Positions 12,307 to 23,696 of a stretch of DNA of 64,000 bases are shown piece after piece. The position numbers were made by a program, and so were the translations under genes. The stretch is from NCBI RefSeq assembly GCF_004337985.1, contig NC_043743.1, forward strand, positions 955,366 to 1,019,365, written 5' to 3'. Within the stretch, counting starts at the first letter, position 1, and each line of letters opens with the position of its first letter. The DNA comes from Pyricularia pennisetigena. Lineage: Eukaryota; Ascomycota; Sordariomycetes; Magnaporthales; Pyriculariaceae. Below the pieces are notes generated by a model. The model was not told the DNA's origin. It was given only the letters and a program-made list of their open reading frames with translations, and did not search any database.

Positions 12307-14129
12307 CTGCGGAAGAGCTTCGCCTGGAGTAGATATAGTTGAAGACGCATCTGACCCGGCCCCATCTGCGCTTGAGCCGCGGCGACCAGCATTTGGCCTC
12401 CGGCGAAAGGAGGTGATTTTGCGGAGCTAAATAGATACAATTAACAAATTTGCGTAAGATGACAAGTTTTTGCCTGGTTACAGTGCTGAGATAGTTTGAA
12501 CTGCACCCTAGGCGATCTGGGTAGGGAACCTGCCATGTCTATTTCGAAGTATACTGAGCTAGATAGGTATGCATGCAGCACCAGTAGGCCACTAGCATTG
12601 TTTGAGGCTCTCTCTGAGATGGTGCGTAGTACCCGAGGACGGAACCGCAAGATTTGGCCGATGGAACTTTGACATACGATCCGGCAGTGGTGGTCTGGCT
12701 AGGCACCTACTTTGCCATGCGAAACCAGGTCACCTGCACTGTAGTCCATTTAGGTTGATGTTGCGAGATGCAAGATGCAAAACAAAACCCTGTGGCACGT
12801 GGATCACGAAGGGCATGGGATAGGTGATAAGTAAGGTGGGTAGGGGATTGCAAAGTAAGGTAACGGTCCGGCAGTCAACAGGTAATTGAGCCCTTGTTAC
12901 AAACAAAGGGCTGTTCAAAGGATGGGCGTGGCATCCGGTTCCCACAGGATGGATAATGGGAACAACCTCAGTCCACCCACCACATGCCGGCTTCCTGTCT
13001 TCCTTGCCTTGTCTACCTACTTAAGCGCTTACGCGGGTGCCTTCAGTACCGGAGTAAATCGCAGATAAGCTAGCTAGGCTAAGGTAGGATGCCGACCTTT
13101 GTGATACCTTTCCTTGTATGTTCAGCCATCGCGATTCAAGCTTGGATTTTGTCATGCCTTCCCGATTGTGGTTTTTGGGCCTTGATTTTCCCACAGTCAC
13201 TGCCTCACAAGAAGGTGCGGCTGAAGTGGTTGCCTCCCACGCCCAAGTCCATTTGAAATCAATCGGTCCAATTGAGGTAACCCCCGCGAAGGATTGCTGC
13301 AAAGCTGACAGCAGAGTGCAGCTCTTTCTTATCCCGGGGTAGTTCTGCAACGAAATTGCTCCAATGCTATGATACCCCTCTTTCCTCCTGTTTTTCTCTG
13401 GCCAATTTCGTATTCTTTGACAGATCAACTCGCATGGGAGGGTGCCATCCGGTGTGAACAAAAACACCTAGGTCTTACTATCGGCAGGGATATGATTTGG
13501 CAACCAATTCTACACAGAACCGGAGTGCAATACGTACACCATCTTAATAGGTGAGATAAGGAAAGGTATGCATACCGACCTTGCCTTACCTACATACCAG
13601 TAAACTCTTCGACGCAGCCTTTCCTACCCCTCCAAAACAAAGCAGAATTTACATCAAGTGAACTTGCTTGTTTGCGCTTTTTCTATATTCACATGGTTAC
13701 TATTCTATCTAACTGGGGAGCATGTGAACAAGATTTATTCATGATTGGGTGTCACCGTTTCATCCCCCGCCAGCTATCAACTATGATATAAGCAATTCTA
13801 TGTTTTTATCAGTATCAGACCTCTAAGCATCTATATCGTCTACTCACCCACCACCAAGCCCGCCGAACCCACCTGTATCAAATACCTCGTCGAGACCAAC
13901 AGCCATGGGGGATCTAGCAGTAGCTCCTAGCTCCCTTAACTCTTCATTCCTAGCTCCAGACACAAAATCCGCACCAGATGAGTGGGTTCCGGGTACAGGG
14001 GGCAATTTCCCCATCCACCAAACCATATTCCGTGGTAGGTAAAAGGCAGCAAGCAGTTCACCTCACACATTAATGGTGTGATATCGCCGTAAAATACCAA
14101 AGAATGCAGAGCTGACAGAATTTTAAGCA
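12307..14129. other. Intergenic between NLR and FN3K-like gene
   Basis: No gene is supported. 12307-12429 is open in the NLR frame and may be coding (an alternative N-terminus). The rest is dotted with CCTA/TAGG-type words, for example around 12830-12880, 13010-13100 and 13545-13600 (see findings). Confidence 0.45.
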
Positions 14130-15331
14130 ATGCCATCTGGCACCAAAATACTCTCAGCTGTTTCTTCAGGAGTCTCTGCGTGGGCCAAGACGGCCAAGAT
14201 AAACGTCGTTCAGCCGGATGGTACTCCGAAGCGATATTTCCTCAAGGCATGTCTACCTTACTTATCAACCTTTTTTGGATGATCACCTAAATATGTCAGA
14301 CACGCCTAGATCCTTAAGCTAAACTGGGTCGGCTTTTCTCCAAGTAGGTCGCTTCAGGCTGGAGCGCCAAGGCTCTCTGTGAAGGCGAATATGAGTCCCA
14401 GCTCGTGATCGAGGAGGCCTTCGGCCCGGGCTTTGGACCTAGAGCTCGGGCTTGGGGTGAATTCAACTCGGGTGGCACACACTTCTACTTTTTCTTGAGT
14501 GATTTTCATGACATGGATATGGCAACAGCACCCGAGCCGTTCTCTTTCGTCGACAAGATTGTCGCCCTTCATCAGAGCTCAAAGTCCCCCACGGGCAAGT
14601 TTGGCTTCCACTGCGCCACCGTGTGCGGCTCCATGCAGAGGACCGTTCCCTGGGAGGAAAAATGGGCCGATTCCTTCACGCACCTGCTCAAGGATGTCAT
14701 TACCTACGACAACCGCGTCAATCCGCCCTGGCCCGAGTACGATCGCGCATGTCGCATCATCATCGATCGTGTTATCCCCCGCGTTCTCGGCGCACTGCAG
14801 TCCGATGGTCGCACCTTGGAACCTGTCCTGATTCATGGCGACGTATGGGAGCAAAATGTCGGAATCGACGTTGAGACGGGCGAGACTCTGATTTTTGATC
14901 CGGGCTGCACCTACGCCCACAACGAAATGGAGTTTGGCACCTGGAGGGGCTCCTGGGCCTCGTACTTTAGCAACCCTATCTACCAGCGCCTCTACCAGAT
15001 GAAGATTCCGCCCTCGCCACCCGCTGAGGAGTGGGACGACCGGAATCGAATCTATGCCATGCATATCAATATTAACGACTCGGCCGGGCACCCCGGAAGC
15101 ACTTCGAGACAAGTGTAAGCTGCTCCCAGGAGAGATTTGGCAGTTATGTCCCCTTCTCGCTGCTGACCTCTCTTTGTTCGCTCTAGTGCCTACAATGACA
15201 TGCTGTTTCTCATTGAAAAGTACTATCCCGAAGAACTAGAGTCAGACCCCGGCCTGGGAAAGTATGACCCACAGCAAGACATCAGTGTGACGGGAGCATA
15301 TGTTCCTCATGTTGTACATCAGCTCGAATAA
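14130..15331 (+). CDS. Fructosamine/ketosamine-3-kinase-like protein
   Basis: Three exons (14130-14246, 14348-15114, 15187-15331) encode 342 residues of the fructosamine-kinase family, related to aminoglycoside phosphotransferases. Members phosphorylate sugar adducts on proteins or small molecules (deglycation); the fungal branch is poorly characterised. Seen: N-lobe strand KRYFLKVASG across the first splice junction, hinge-side GWSAKALCEGEYE, the catalytic loop HGDVWEQN with Asp204 and Asn209, and a metal-binding LIFDPG. The C-terminal AYNDMLFLIEKYYPEE is also typical. The first intron begins GCATGT (GC-AG type); the reading frame and the conserved YFLKV junction require it. Helical insertions after the catalytic loop are shorter than I would expect for some relatives. 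It could act on a small metabolite rather than glycated protein; the sequence does not decide. Confidence 0.85.
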
Positions 15332-15480
15332 GGCCAATGGGCTGTTTTGTCGACCTGCTCTGCTACTATTGCCATAGATCCATCCAAGCTGCTGGGTTAG
15401 TAGAAGGCCATATTGAAATCCAAGATTCGAAGCAGATATCGATCAGATAGTCCAAAAACCTTACAGTGCCGTCCACCAAC

Positions 15481-17342
15481 TTAAACCCATCTTTTAGACG
15501 CCGTTCTCCAAGCCATGCCCTTGTGATAATCCAAAAAGAACAGAGCCATGATCAAGACGCACCATCCACCCATGAGCATAAAGGTCAACCCAACGCCCAG
15601 TGCGACAAGTATGTTTTGGAGAAATGCCACCACTATGGCGGCTAGAGCGCAGCGAATGATGTTAGAAGACGCTTGGGCTGCCGCCGGCGTCCTGTGGTTC
15701 TTGTCAACGAGCAGTGTATTGTAGATCTGAGAGGAAGGAGGAAGTCAATTTTAGTAGTTCCCTCCTCCCCCTTCTTTTGTCTCCATGGGGTTGGAGAGAA
15801 AGACCAAAGTAAAACACCAGGACAGCCGTCCGGACTGACTTACACTGAAACTGAGTTGCATTGCCAGCCCTAGAATGAACTGTAGACATAGAGGGATGGC
15901 GATATGCTTCAACGCCTCGAGAGGTTAGCCATGTCAATGCTTCCACAAGAGGACGCATTCCATACAAAATAAGTTGAACCAAGCTGCTCACCGTGCGGAA
16001 ATGCACCGTCCAGCCAAAAGCAACCACGGAAACAGTCGACACCGCCATGGGCAGCCAGACGACTCCCAGCCGAGCCCTCTCGACCGGAAACATATCCAGG
16101 TCATCAGCGACGTGGCGGCCCAGCGCCTCGGCCTCGAGGCCACCACCGCCACAGCCGTCTCTCACCCGCCGGTACGCCCGGTTCAGCAGCGGGCCGCAGA
16201 TGAAAGTGGATGCGGTGCCGCCAAGCCCAAAGGGGAGGTAGATGAGGCCGGCCTGCAGCTGATCGAGGGCGTACAGGTCGACAAACAGCACCGACAGCGA
16301 GGCGCAGACGCATGTGTAGACGGCGTACAGGAGCCCGCACGCCAGCATCACGACCGCGTTATCCCGGCGCGCCAGGATCCCGAGTGAGCGAAGCGGGTTC
16401 GGCATCGTCCGTGACGACGGCGGCTCGTCGCTGCCGCTGCTTTTGTCGTCGTCATCGTCGTCCTTCCAGTGCTGCATGAGATGCCCACCAATCGGGGGTC
16501 GCAGGTGCCGGGGCGGTTTGGTCGAGCCGTTGCCGACAATGTTCCGCGAGGTCTCCGGGAGGAAGAGCAGGATCAGGACCAGGCTGAGCGAGGCCGAGAT
16601 GCAGAGGAACCAGAAGATCCAGGGCCAACCGGCAGCGTGGGCCAGGCCTCCTCCCAGTACGGGCCCTATGCTGGGTGCTATTGTGGAGCTTTTTGGCGAG
16701 AGGCCAGTTAGGAAGTATATTCTCTTTATAATTAAAAAAAGGCATTGCTCGTGTAGCTTGATATGGAGAAACCTTACGCAAAAGACACGGCGGCTACGTA
16801 TGATCCCCTTTCTGCGGGGGTTGCAATATCGGTGACCACACCGTACGCGACGGCAAAGATGCCTTGTCAAGGAGGTCCGAGTGTAAGAACAAGACTTCAC
16901 AAAAAGGTCAAACGACAAGTACTCGTGTTTTGAGCTCACCAGAAATCGCAAAAGCCTGAAACAGCCGAAGAACAAGCAGCGCCACGTATGATCTCGACAG
17001 GGCCGTCGCCAAGTTCGTGACCACGTAGAGGCTCAGTGAAAGCACGCAAGCCGGCCTCCGGCCCAGGATGTCGGCAGCGTCGCCCAGCAGCGTCGGCGCC
17101 ACGGTGGCGACGGCCATGTACGAGGTTATTGTGAGATTTATGGCATCGATGGACACTGACAACGACTCGGCAAGCTGCGTCAGCGCAGGGAAGTAGATGA
17201 AGCTGCTCAGCGTCGAGAAAGCGGCGGCGTATGCCACCATGGCCGTTATGCAGCGCTTCTCGGTCCGGGTAAAGACCGAATAAGTGTCAGGGGAAGGCGG
17301 CCGTTCGACACTTGAAGGGCTTCGGGCTTTTTCTGTGTCCAT
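15481..17342 (-). CDS. MFS transporter, DHA1-like drug/proton antiporter
   Basis: A plasma-membrane major facilitator of 497 residues in five exons: 16940-17342, 16778-16862, 15992-16688, 15844-15906 and 15481-15726. The start MDTEKARSP is chosen because it precedes a hydrophilic N-terminal tail of about 30 residues, as in this family. Motif A between TM2 and TM3 reads GDAADILGRR (87-96). APSIGPVLGGGL matches motif C of 12-TM drug:proton antiporters. A long central loop is very acidic (six consecutive Asp) and Ser-rich. The C-terminal half includes LDQLQAGLIYLPFGLGG. The family exports drugs, polyamines or metabolites; the substrate cannot be told from sequence. Small exons 2 and 4 (85 and 63 nt) encode transmembrane helices and keep the phase correct. 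No biosynthetic gene cluster surrounds it. Confidence 0.88.
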
Positions 17343-18125
17343 TACTTGGAGGTTATACCGTATATGTGAGTTGATTATGCGTTTGTATATATATGTCATG
17401 TATTCAGACCGTCCGGTGACTATGCAGTGTCTCTATCATCCAGAGAATGTGTTGGGGTGAGCCCATCAAATATAGTTGTCGGCTCAGTATCATATCTGCG
17501 TCGCCCTGCAGCTCGACCTGCACAATCCAATAAAAGCTCGTGCACCATCATGCTGGTTCACAAAGTAGAACAATTGATTGCGGAGACTGAGATGAGCTCA
17601 GTTGTTGATTCGTCCAGGTCACTTGAATTATGCAGATAAAAGTGAGGGGGTGGCAGACGTACAGAGGTACCTTGCTATAAACACTCCAAGAGGCTTGAAT
17701 TCTGTGGAATCCTTTATCATGTCGGATGCACGCTTCCGAGTATCAATTGCATCGGATCACTGAAACCACAAGTTAGTAAGAAAAGGCATTCGTTCATCGC
17801 AAACGATATGGATGAGATGTTGATCGAGAGTTGCTTGTGTCGCGATAGCCATGCTGCAAATTGCTCATCTGGAAATCCGGAGCACCGATAAATCGCCCAC
17901 ACATGTCAGCAATTATTCACACTTTTGCCACTGAAACGGGCCAAATAGGAATCAACAGTTCACCAGTGGTGACGGTAGTCAAAAAAGTAATTGCGAATGC
18001 CGGAGCGATATCTCATGTCTCCAAGAGACAGCTCGTTGCCTGGTGCACCATCAAAAACTAAGATGCTAGCCAGATTCATTAAGCCTCCTGGTCGAGTATC
18101 CTAAAGCCCACACCAAGTCCGTCCT
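17343..18125. other. Intergenic between MFS 5' end and RRP6 3' end
   Basis: About 780 bp with no gene seen. It should contain the MFS promoter; 17371-17402 is AT-rich. Confidence 0.5.
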
Positions 18126-20972
18126 CTACTTCTTGAACGTCGCAGTCTTTCCGGGTTTCTCAAAATTCATTTTCCTTGCCGGCTTGGGCCCTTGCGCAGT
18201 CGTCTTGCTGGTATATGGATCGAAAACCTTGGCACCACCGCTGCCCTTCTTGTCAGCTCCATGATCCCGCTTGCTACGCATGACTGATTGTGCTTTGCTG
18301 TAGTCAAATGGCTGCTCGTCGTCACTCTCTTCGCTGTCATCTTCCTCCGCTTCTTCCGCTTTGGCAGCCGCTTTCAACGCTTTCTTCTCTGCTCTCCTGG
18401 CAGCCCTTTCCTCGGCCTTCTTTGCAGCCTTCTCTTCCTTGAGCTTCTTCTTCAGTGCACGTCGCTCTTCCTTTCGCTGTTGCTTCTCAGCCTTGAGGCG
18501 CTGTTTCTCTTCAGAGTCCTCATCCGACGAGCTGGCCGACGAATCGTCGTCCTCCTGTGCCCTCCCTGCTCCATCTGAACGTCCAGAGCGCAGCGTAAAC
18601 TCTTCATCTTTTACTTTGGCGCTTGTCTCGGCTTCCAGCTTGACCGGAGCGCCTCCGTCTTCATCAACATCCATCTCATCCACCTCCACCTGGCCCAAAG
18701 CACCCGTGCCATCATCTTCAGTGATCTGGGCGTTGGCAACAAACGAGCTCCAGGGCACAGCAATATGATCTTCAACTCCTCTGGCCGATGAAGCTACCTT
18801 GTTAGATACCTTCTCCCACAAGGTGCTCATTGGAAGATTGCCCCATAACTGTGACCGTGAACCTGCAACCTCTACGGCTTCCGGTATGTCATCATCAGCC
18901 TGGCCTGCAGTTGTCGTCTTCGCACTTCTGTATGCGTCCGCTAACGTCATGTTGGAAAATGCAGCATTCGTACTATCGGCCTTGATTACCTCCAAAAGCG
19001 TTGGGCCAGTCGCCCCCTTTTGTCGAGAATCCCGTATCAGATCTACAAGCTCGTTCACGGCGTTCCTCACCGGCGGGCCCACGTTTGTGAAGAGGTTTCG
19101 TAGATCGGCAGCCGTCTCTGGCATAGCCCGTGCGATGTCCACGAGTAACTGGTTTGACATCAAAAACATAGGGCTTTCGTCCTCGCGCCGGGCCACATCG
19201 TCACGCCACTTGTGCAGTGCCCGGTAAACGGAAAACTGCTCTCTGCTGAAAGTGTTGGGCAATCGATGAATCAGATTGAACCAGCCGCGCGAGCCCCGAC
19301 CTGTTTCTCCGTCGATCGTGTATGCCTCGTAACGCTGGAGAGCCGTTTCCTTCGACCTCTGAAGCGTCCTCTCGAGTAGGTCCCCGTGAGGATCGCCACT
19401 GACGGATTGCCTCAGGAGCTCATTCCTCATCATGTCATACACATACAGCAGGTAATGCGTATCCGAGCGCGCATAGTAAAGCATCTCCTCTGGTAATGGC
19501 CTAGGAGAAAAATTGTTAAAGGCCCGAAAATTACATACATGAGGCAGAGCAACTCACCTGATTCGCCAATCGGCAGTCTGATACCGCTTGTCCGCCTCGA
19601 AGTCGACAAACTTTTTGAGGAGATACGCAAGGCTCTTGCTAGGATACATAAGCGCCTCAGCCGCGTGGAAAGTATCGAAGAGTGAGACGACGTAAAGCCC
19701 CAGATCCCTCTGAAGCCACACAATGTCCATGAAGGCGCCGTGGAACACCTATTTGATAAAGTTAGTATCATTCAATTCCAAGGCAGTACCTTGCGAGCCA
19801 AACAGCCTCTGTAAAGGAGAGCAATATCCCAGGTTTACCTTGACGATGCTCGGGTCAGCAAACACTTCGTTCAGAATCTCCAGTTGTTGCCTCCATGGCT
19901 TCAGAGTATCGACAATCCAGTCCTTCTCTCTAGTGCTAATCTGCATCAGCGAGAGCAGCCCGTGGTAGGTTCTGAAGTCGTGATGCTCAAGATCAACTGC
20001 GATTTCCTTGGCCTGCTTGAGCTCCTCCAGCATCTCCAGCACACCTTCATAGGTGTCGACATAGGTCGGCGAGGATTTAGCGATGGGCGTGTACGGTATG
20101 GGATCGCGCTTCTGGTATACGCTTTCTGGGTGTCTCGATTGCAGTATTTCTGTCTCGTATGGATGTTTGTACCTGAAAACGCCATTAGTACCTCGAGTGT
20201 CACCCTTGTACCGCAACTTTCGTATCTTTTGATTATAGACCCTTCGCTTGGCGGGATTTGCGCGCTCTTCTCCCGAGAGCGGTGGCACAAGCAAGGATAG
20301 GTGAAGAAGGTAGTCGTACTGTGTCTCTGAATCCTCGTTATCGAAGGTGGCCAAGCTCTTGTCAAGGGGGACCATGGCATGGGGCTTCTTGGTCAAAAGC
20401 GGCTTCCAAGGGCCTTTGTCATGGTTGTTGGGCGCAACCTCGAATGTCTTTTGGGGCTTGATTATATTTGCGTAGCGTAAGGATCTATCAAGGATACCCG
20501 GTTTCGATTTTTTGGCGGTTGGGCCCTATAGCTTGTCGTCAGCTGAAGGTCCGGTGACGGGTTGAGGTTTGGAACGGGATGGATAACCTACCATGTCTGC
20601 AGTCGGCGCATCCTTCCTCTTCACAAGCCCTGTGTACTCATCAATGCAGGTATCGGCCTTTTCGAGGGCGATATCTAGCGAGTCGACAATGGCCTGCCAG
20701 TTGTCATCAACTTCTTCCGCGTCTTCCAGCTCCAAAGCTCTCTTGGGCTTCGAGCTCTTGCCGCCTCCCAAGCTCGTGGCCGTGTTAACGAGTGATGATG
20801 CCAGACTGAGGAGCTTCTCACGCTGTTCGTCCAATAGCTCTCCGGCTTCCGGATCGACACTACGGCGAAATGCAATGTCCTGGGTCGCGATCAAGTTGAC
20901 CTTGCGGGTGGTTGCGACGAGCGCTGCTTGGATCTTGTCCTGCAGAGCTTTGAAATCGAGCGGTTCCTCCAT
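18126..20972 (-). CDS. RRP6: Exosome 3'-5' exoribonuclease Rrp6 (EXOSC10)
   Basis: The nuclear exosome nuclease, which trims rRNA and snoRNA and degrades aberrant transcripts. Four exons: 20592-20972, 19839-20525, 19558-19748 and 18126-19500; 877 residues. The N-terminal PMC2NT domain (about 10-110), which binds Rrp47, is followed by the DEDD-Y exonuclease domain: [14 protein letters not shown] with Asp305/Glu307, [10 protein letters not shown] with Asp364, and YYARSDTHY with Tyr429 and Asp433, so all catalytic positions are present. The HRDC domain follows ([17 protein letters not shown]). The C-terminal 250 residues are Lys/Glu-rich coiled coil, ending in a basic tail that may carry nuclear localisation signals. 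The start [10 protein letters not shown] is preferred over an upstream in-frame ATG because PMC2NT begins right after it. Divergent from MDM35, 492 bp between starts. Confidence 0.95.
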
Positions 20973-21464
20973 GATGGCGGGCTGAACGACAGGTTCAGAC
21001 GAAGCAAGAGGTAATGGAGGATAAAGTACCTCCGGTAAATATTGATGAGGTTGAAGGCAATTTGAGTAGTTGAGATGCGCCCGCACCTGCCTACAAGTCG
21101 CATTCCCGACGCTGAACGCGAATCGCGGGATGAGGAGATCAGAAGGGTGCTTCCCAAATTTTTAAGTGGGGCGCCGTCCGCTTCAACCCGGCATTGATAA
21201 CCGATAACGAATGACGTCTGGGTCTGCGTCTGGGTCGTCACGCTTGAAGTTACTCCGTAAGACCCAGGCTTAAGCATTAGTGTGGTTAAGATCGATCGCG
21301 CCGCTGCACTTTCTCGCGATATCCAATACCAAGACTGCCGTTCTTCTTTTGCACTCTCCAAAACCCTGGAACCCTGAAAATTCAGTTCTCGCACTGCCCC
21401 TATCGCACTCTTTGTGGCAAAGAGTATATTTGTCGAAGCTTTTTCACGACCTAGGGCTTTTGCA
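20973..21464. other. Bidirectional promoter RRP6 / MDM35
   Basis: 492 bp separate the two divergent start codons, so both leaders and both promoters must fit here. No further gene is seen. Confidence 0.55.
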
Positions 21465-22094
21465 ATGTCGGCTTCGCTCGCGCCAGAATGCAATGAGGTG
21501 AAAGAGTAAGAAGAGCGATTTGCAGCAACTTTGCCACCGATTCGTGTTTCGTATACTGAATGCCTCTCTTTTAGGCGCTATGATACGTGTTTTCTTAAGT
21601 GGTACAGCGAGAGTAGGTGCTACCTTGATGGTCAAGCTGCTTTGGTCGAGGTTCACGGCTGTGTCTGACTGGAAACGATAGAATACTTGCGGGGTGCCGG
21701 AACTAGCAACAAGAATGAGTGCGAAAGTCTTTTCAACGATTATCAAAAATGCCTAGGGGTGAGTTAGATGCGACGTGATGAAATGTGTTCCGGTTGAGAA
21801 CAAAACTCGGTTCGGAAGAAAGGAGCGACAGCCACTGGAAATATTGAATGAGTTTGTATGTTCTACAACTGCGTTGGATCTCGCACACTAACGAGACGCG
21901 GAAACAAATATAGGTTGCCTTGAAGAAGAAGGGCATCGATAAACTGCTTGACGAGGCAAGGGAAGATAACAAAGACAATGATGCAACCCATATGGGGCGG
22001 AGGTGTAAGTCAATCCCAACCCGTCCTACAATAAATAAACAAATAGCCTTTGCTGGCTGGTAGTGTTTTTAAAGCTGACTGTTCTCTTCTAGAG
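21465..22094 (+). CDS. MDM35: Mdm35/TRIAP1-type twin CX9C protein
   Basis: An 82-residue intermembrane-space chaperone split over five coding exons: 21465-21505, 21575-21612, 21682-21758, 21914-22004 and 22093-22094. Mdm35 escorts Ups1/Ups2-type lipid transfer proteins that move phosphatidic acid and phosphatidylserine between mitochondrial membranes (family knowledge). The joined reading frame starts MSASLAPECNEVKERYDTC and contains the two CX9C motifs CNEVKERYDTC and CESLFNDYQKC, the family motif FLKWYSEKYLRG between them, and a helix ALKKKGIDKLLDEARED after them. Every junction keeps phase, and branch points CTGAC or CTAAC are visible in several introns. The last intron splits the stop codon (T|AG), leaving MGRR as the end. 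No single ORF exceeds about 30 codons, so this gene is easy to miss. Confidence 0.87.
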
Positions 22095-23199
22095 CCGGAA
22101 ACATAGAATACAACCAAAGCAAGCATGCTAAATACCTACCTAATCTTGTAAACATAAATCCCGCTCCATCATATTTATTCACATCCCTATCTCTCTCGCT
22201 CTCTCTCGCTCTCTCTCCTCCCCTTAACTTAATTCGTCTGGCGAGATTTGATTATATTGGGCACGGGTTGGGTTATGGGCTGAAAATCCGATCCATCTGA
22301 ATCAAAACCTGTTGCATTTCTTAGAGAAGAATTCAATCACTCACCTCTATGCTATCTACCTGTTTTCAAAGTCTCGGATGGTTATTTGTTGTTTCATTCT
22401 CATTGTATACTCATGGGTTCAACATGAATGATCTTCAATTCAGCCAAGCCGGATTTGAGGTGGGGCGGCGGCAGATTCCCGCTAACCGCACGCTGCTGAA
22501 TCACGTCAGGGGTAAGAAGCTCAGTACCAATCGCGCAGCCCAGCTGGAGACGGGACCGATTGGATCCACCGGAGTTGTGTTTGGTTACTGCAATGTCGCA
22601 TAATATAGCAGTTGGAGTTTATCACTTGGCAATCCCTTTCTTGGGATCCCAGGCTTCTAGCGCGAAAGATCGAACTGATTCAAGAGTGTCGACTTTTTTT
22701 TATTTATTTATTTGATCAATCAAAAAAACACCGCACAAAAGTATTGCTTCCAGGCCAACTCATAGAAGCCCTCCGCCTTTTTTTTGTGTCCAACACCGCC
22801 TCGATACGCGCACCGGACCCCGCTGGCGCCTCCCTCACACAACACCTGAACTTGATTCATCCTCGAGCTCCGAACGGACGATACCCGCAGTCGCCCGCGC
22901 CGAGGTCGCACTGCCCACCGTGTCCTTGCCCCTCGCAAACAAGCTTCCTAGAGCATCTTATCCAATATATGTGTGTGGATATACACTGGTAGCTGAGGCC
23001 AGCGGTCAAATCCAATCCGGCCCCGCAATGCGCTTTTGATAAGCTCTGCGCATCTTCAAAAATCGGCATTACTGTCAGTCGATACTTGGTGCATGGGCAG
23101 CTCTCCCCGGCTCGGTCTACCCAAAATTCCTGATCCAAGCAGCTGCGAAGAGGTACACAAGTGCGCGGGCATGAGATCGCAGTCTCCACGAGCGATTCT
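22095..23199. other. Intergenic after MDM35
   Basis: Contains a CT-rich microsatellite at about 22190-22220. A plus-strand open frame at 22349-22603 begins with a hydrophobic stretch but matches nothing I know and was not called. Confidence 0.4.
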
Positions 23200-23563
23200 A
23201 TGCACCCCTTTTCTGCCTTGACGATTGGAATCTTCGTGGCAGGCTACATTACTGCTCGTTGGGACCTTATCAGTCGCCTCTATGAGTTGGTGGTCTTTGC
23301 CTGGGACTACGGTGTCTCTGTAAGAAGTGTTCAGTTTCCATTCCTGGGCCTTACAGGGCCCTTCGCACGTATCTGCAATGATCCGATCCAAATCGCTAAT
23401 GTCGTTTTGTCAAAACTACCAACAGAGCCGTGCAATTAAAGCCTTTGGGGGCCTGACTTTCTTATTTGCCATTGTCTTCATATCTGTACAACGTTTGGCC
23501 ACAGGAGAAGCGATCTTGGTACTACCCGACCTGAATCCACCCCTCACGGTCACAAAGACCTGA
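23200..23563 (+). CDS. Small two-transmembrane protein, unrecognised
   Basis: A two-exon model (23200-23319 and 23426-23563, intron phase 0) gives 85 residues. Exon 1 reads MHPFSALTIGIFVAGYITAR and continues to a second amphipathic/hydrophobic segment ending VFAWDYGVS; exon 2 starts SRAIKAFGGLTFLFAIVFIS, a clear transmembrane helix, and ends with a short polar tail. The donor is GTAAGA, the branch-like CTAAT lies about 35 nt before the AACAG acceptor, and the frame is open on both sides of the join. The stop is only 133 bp from the GPI1 start, so the two may share a transcript region. I do not recognise the family. A mitochondrial inner-membrane or ER location is possible given the size and topology, but that is inference. 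Confidence 0.55.
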
Positions 23564-23696
23564 GCAGTGCAAGTACTAATGGCTCTTTTTGTGACCTAGC
23601 ATCCGCGGTCTCCAAGATCCGGACTGTCGGCTCGCGAGCAGCTGAAAAGGCGGGGGTCGTTCTAGCGTGAGGTCACGCCCTTTGCAACGTCCCGCT

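Noticed and set aside
20891..21493. 200-codon minus-strand open frame upstream of RRP6
   Set aside because: It overlaps the RRP6 N-terminus in another frame and the MDM35 first exon on the other strand, and has no recognisable domain.
22349..22603. 84-codon plus-strand ORF with a hydrophobic start
   Set aside because: No splice context, no family resemblance, and the region is otherwise AT/CT-rich filler; not enough to call.
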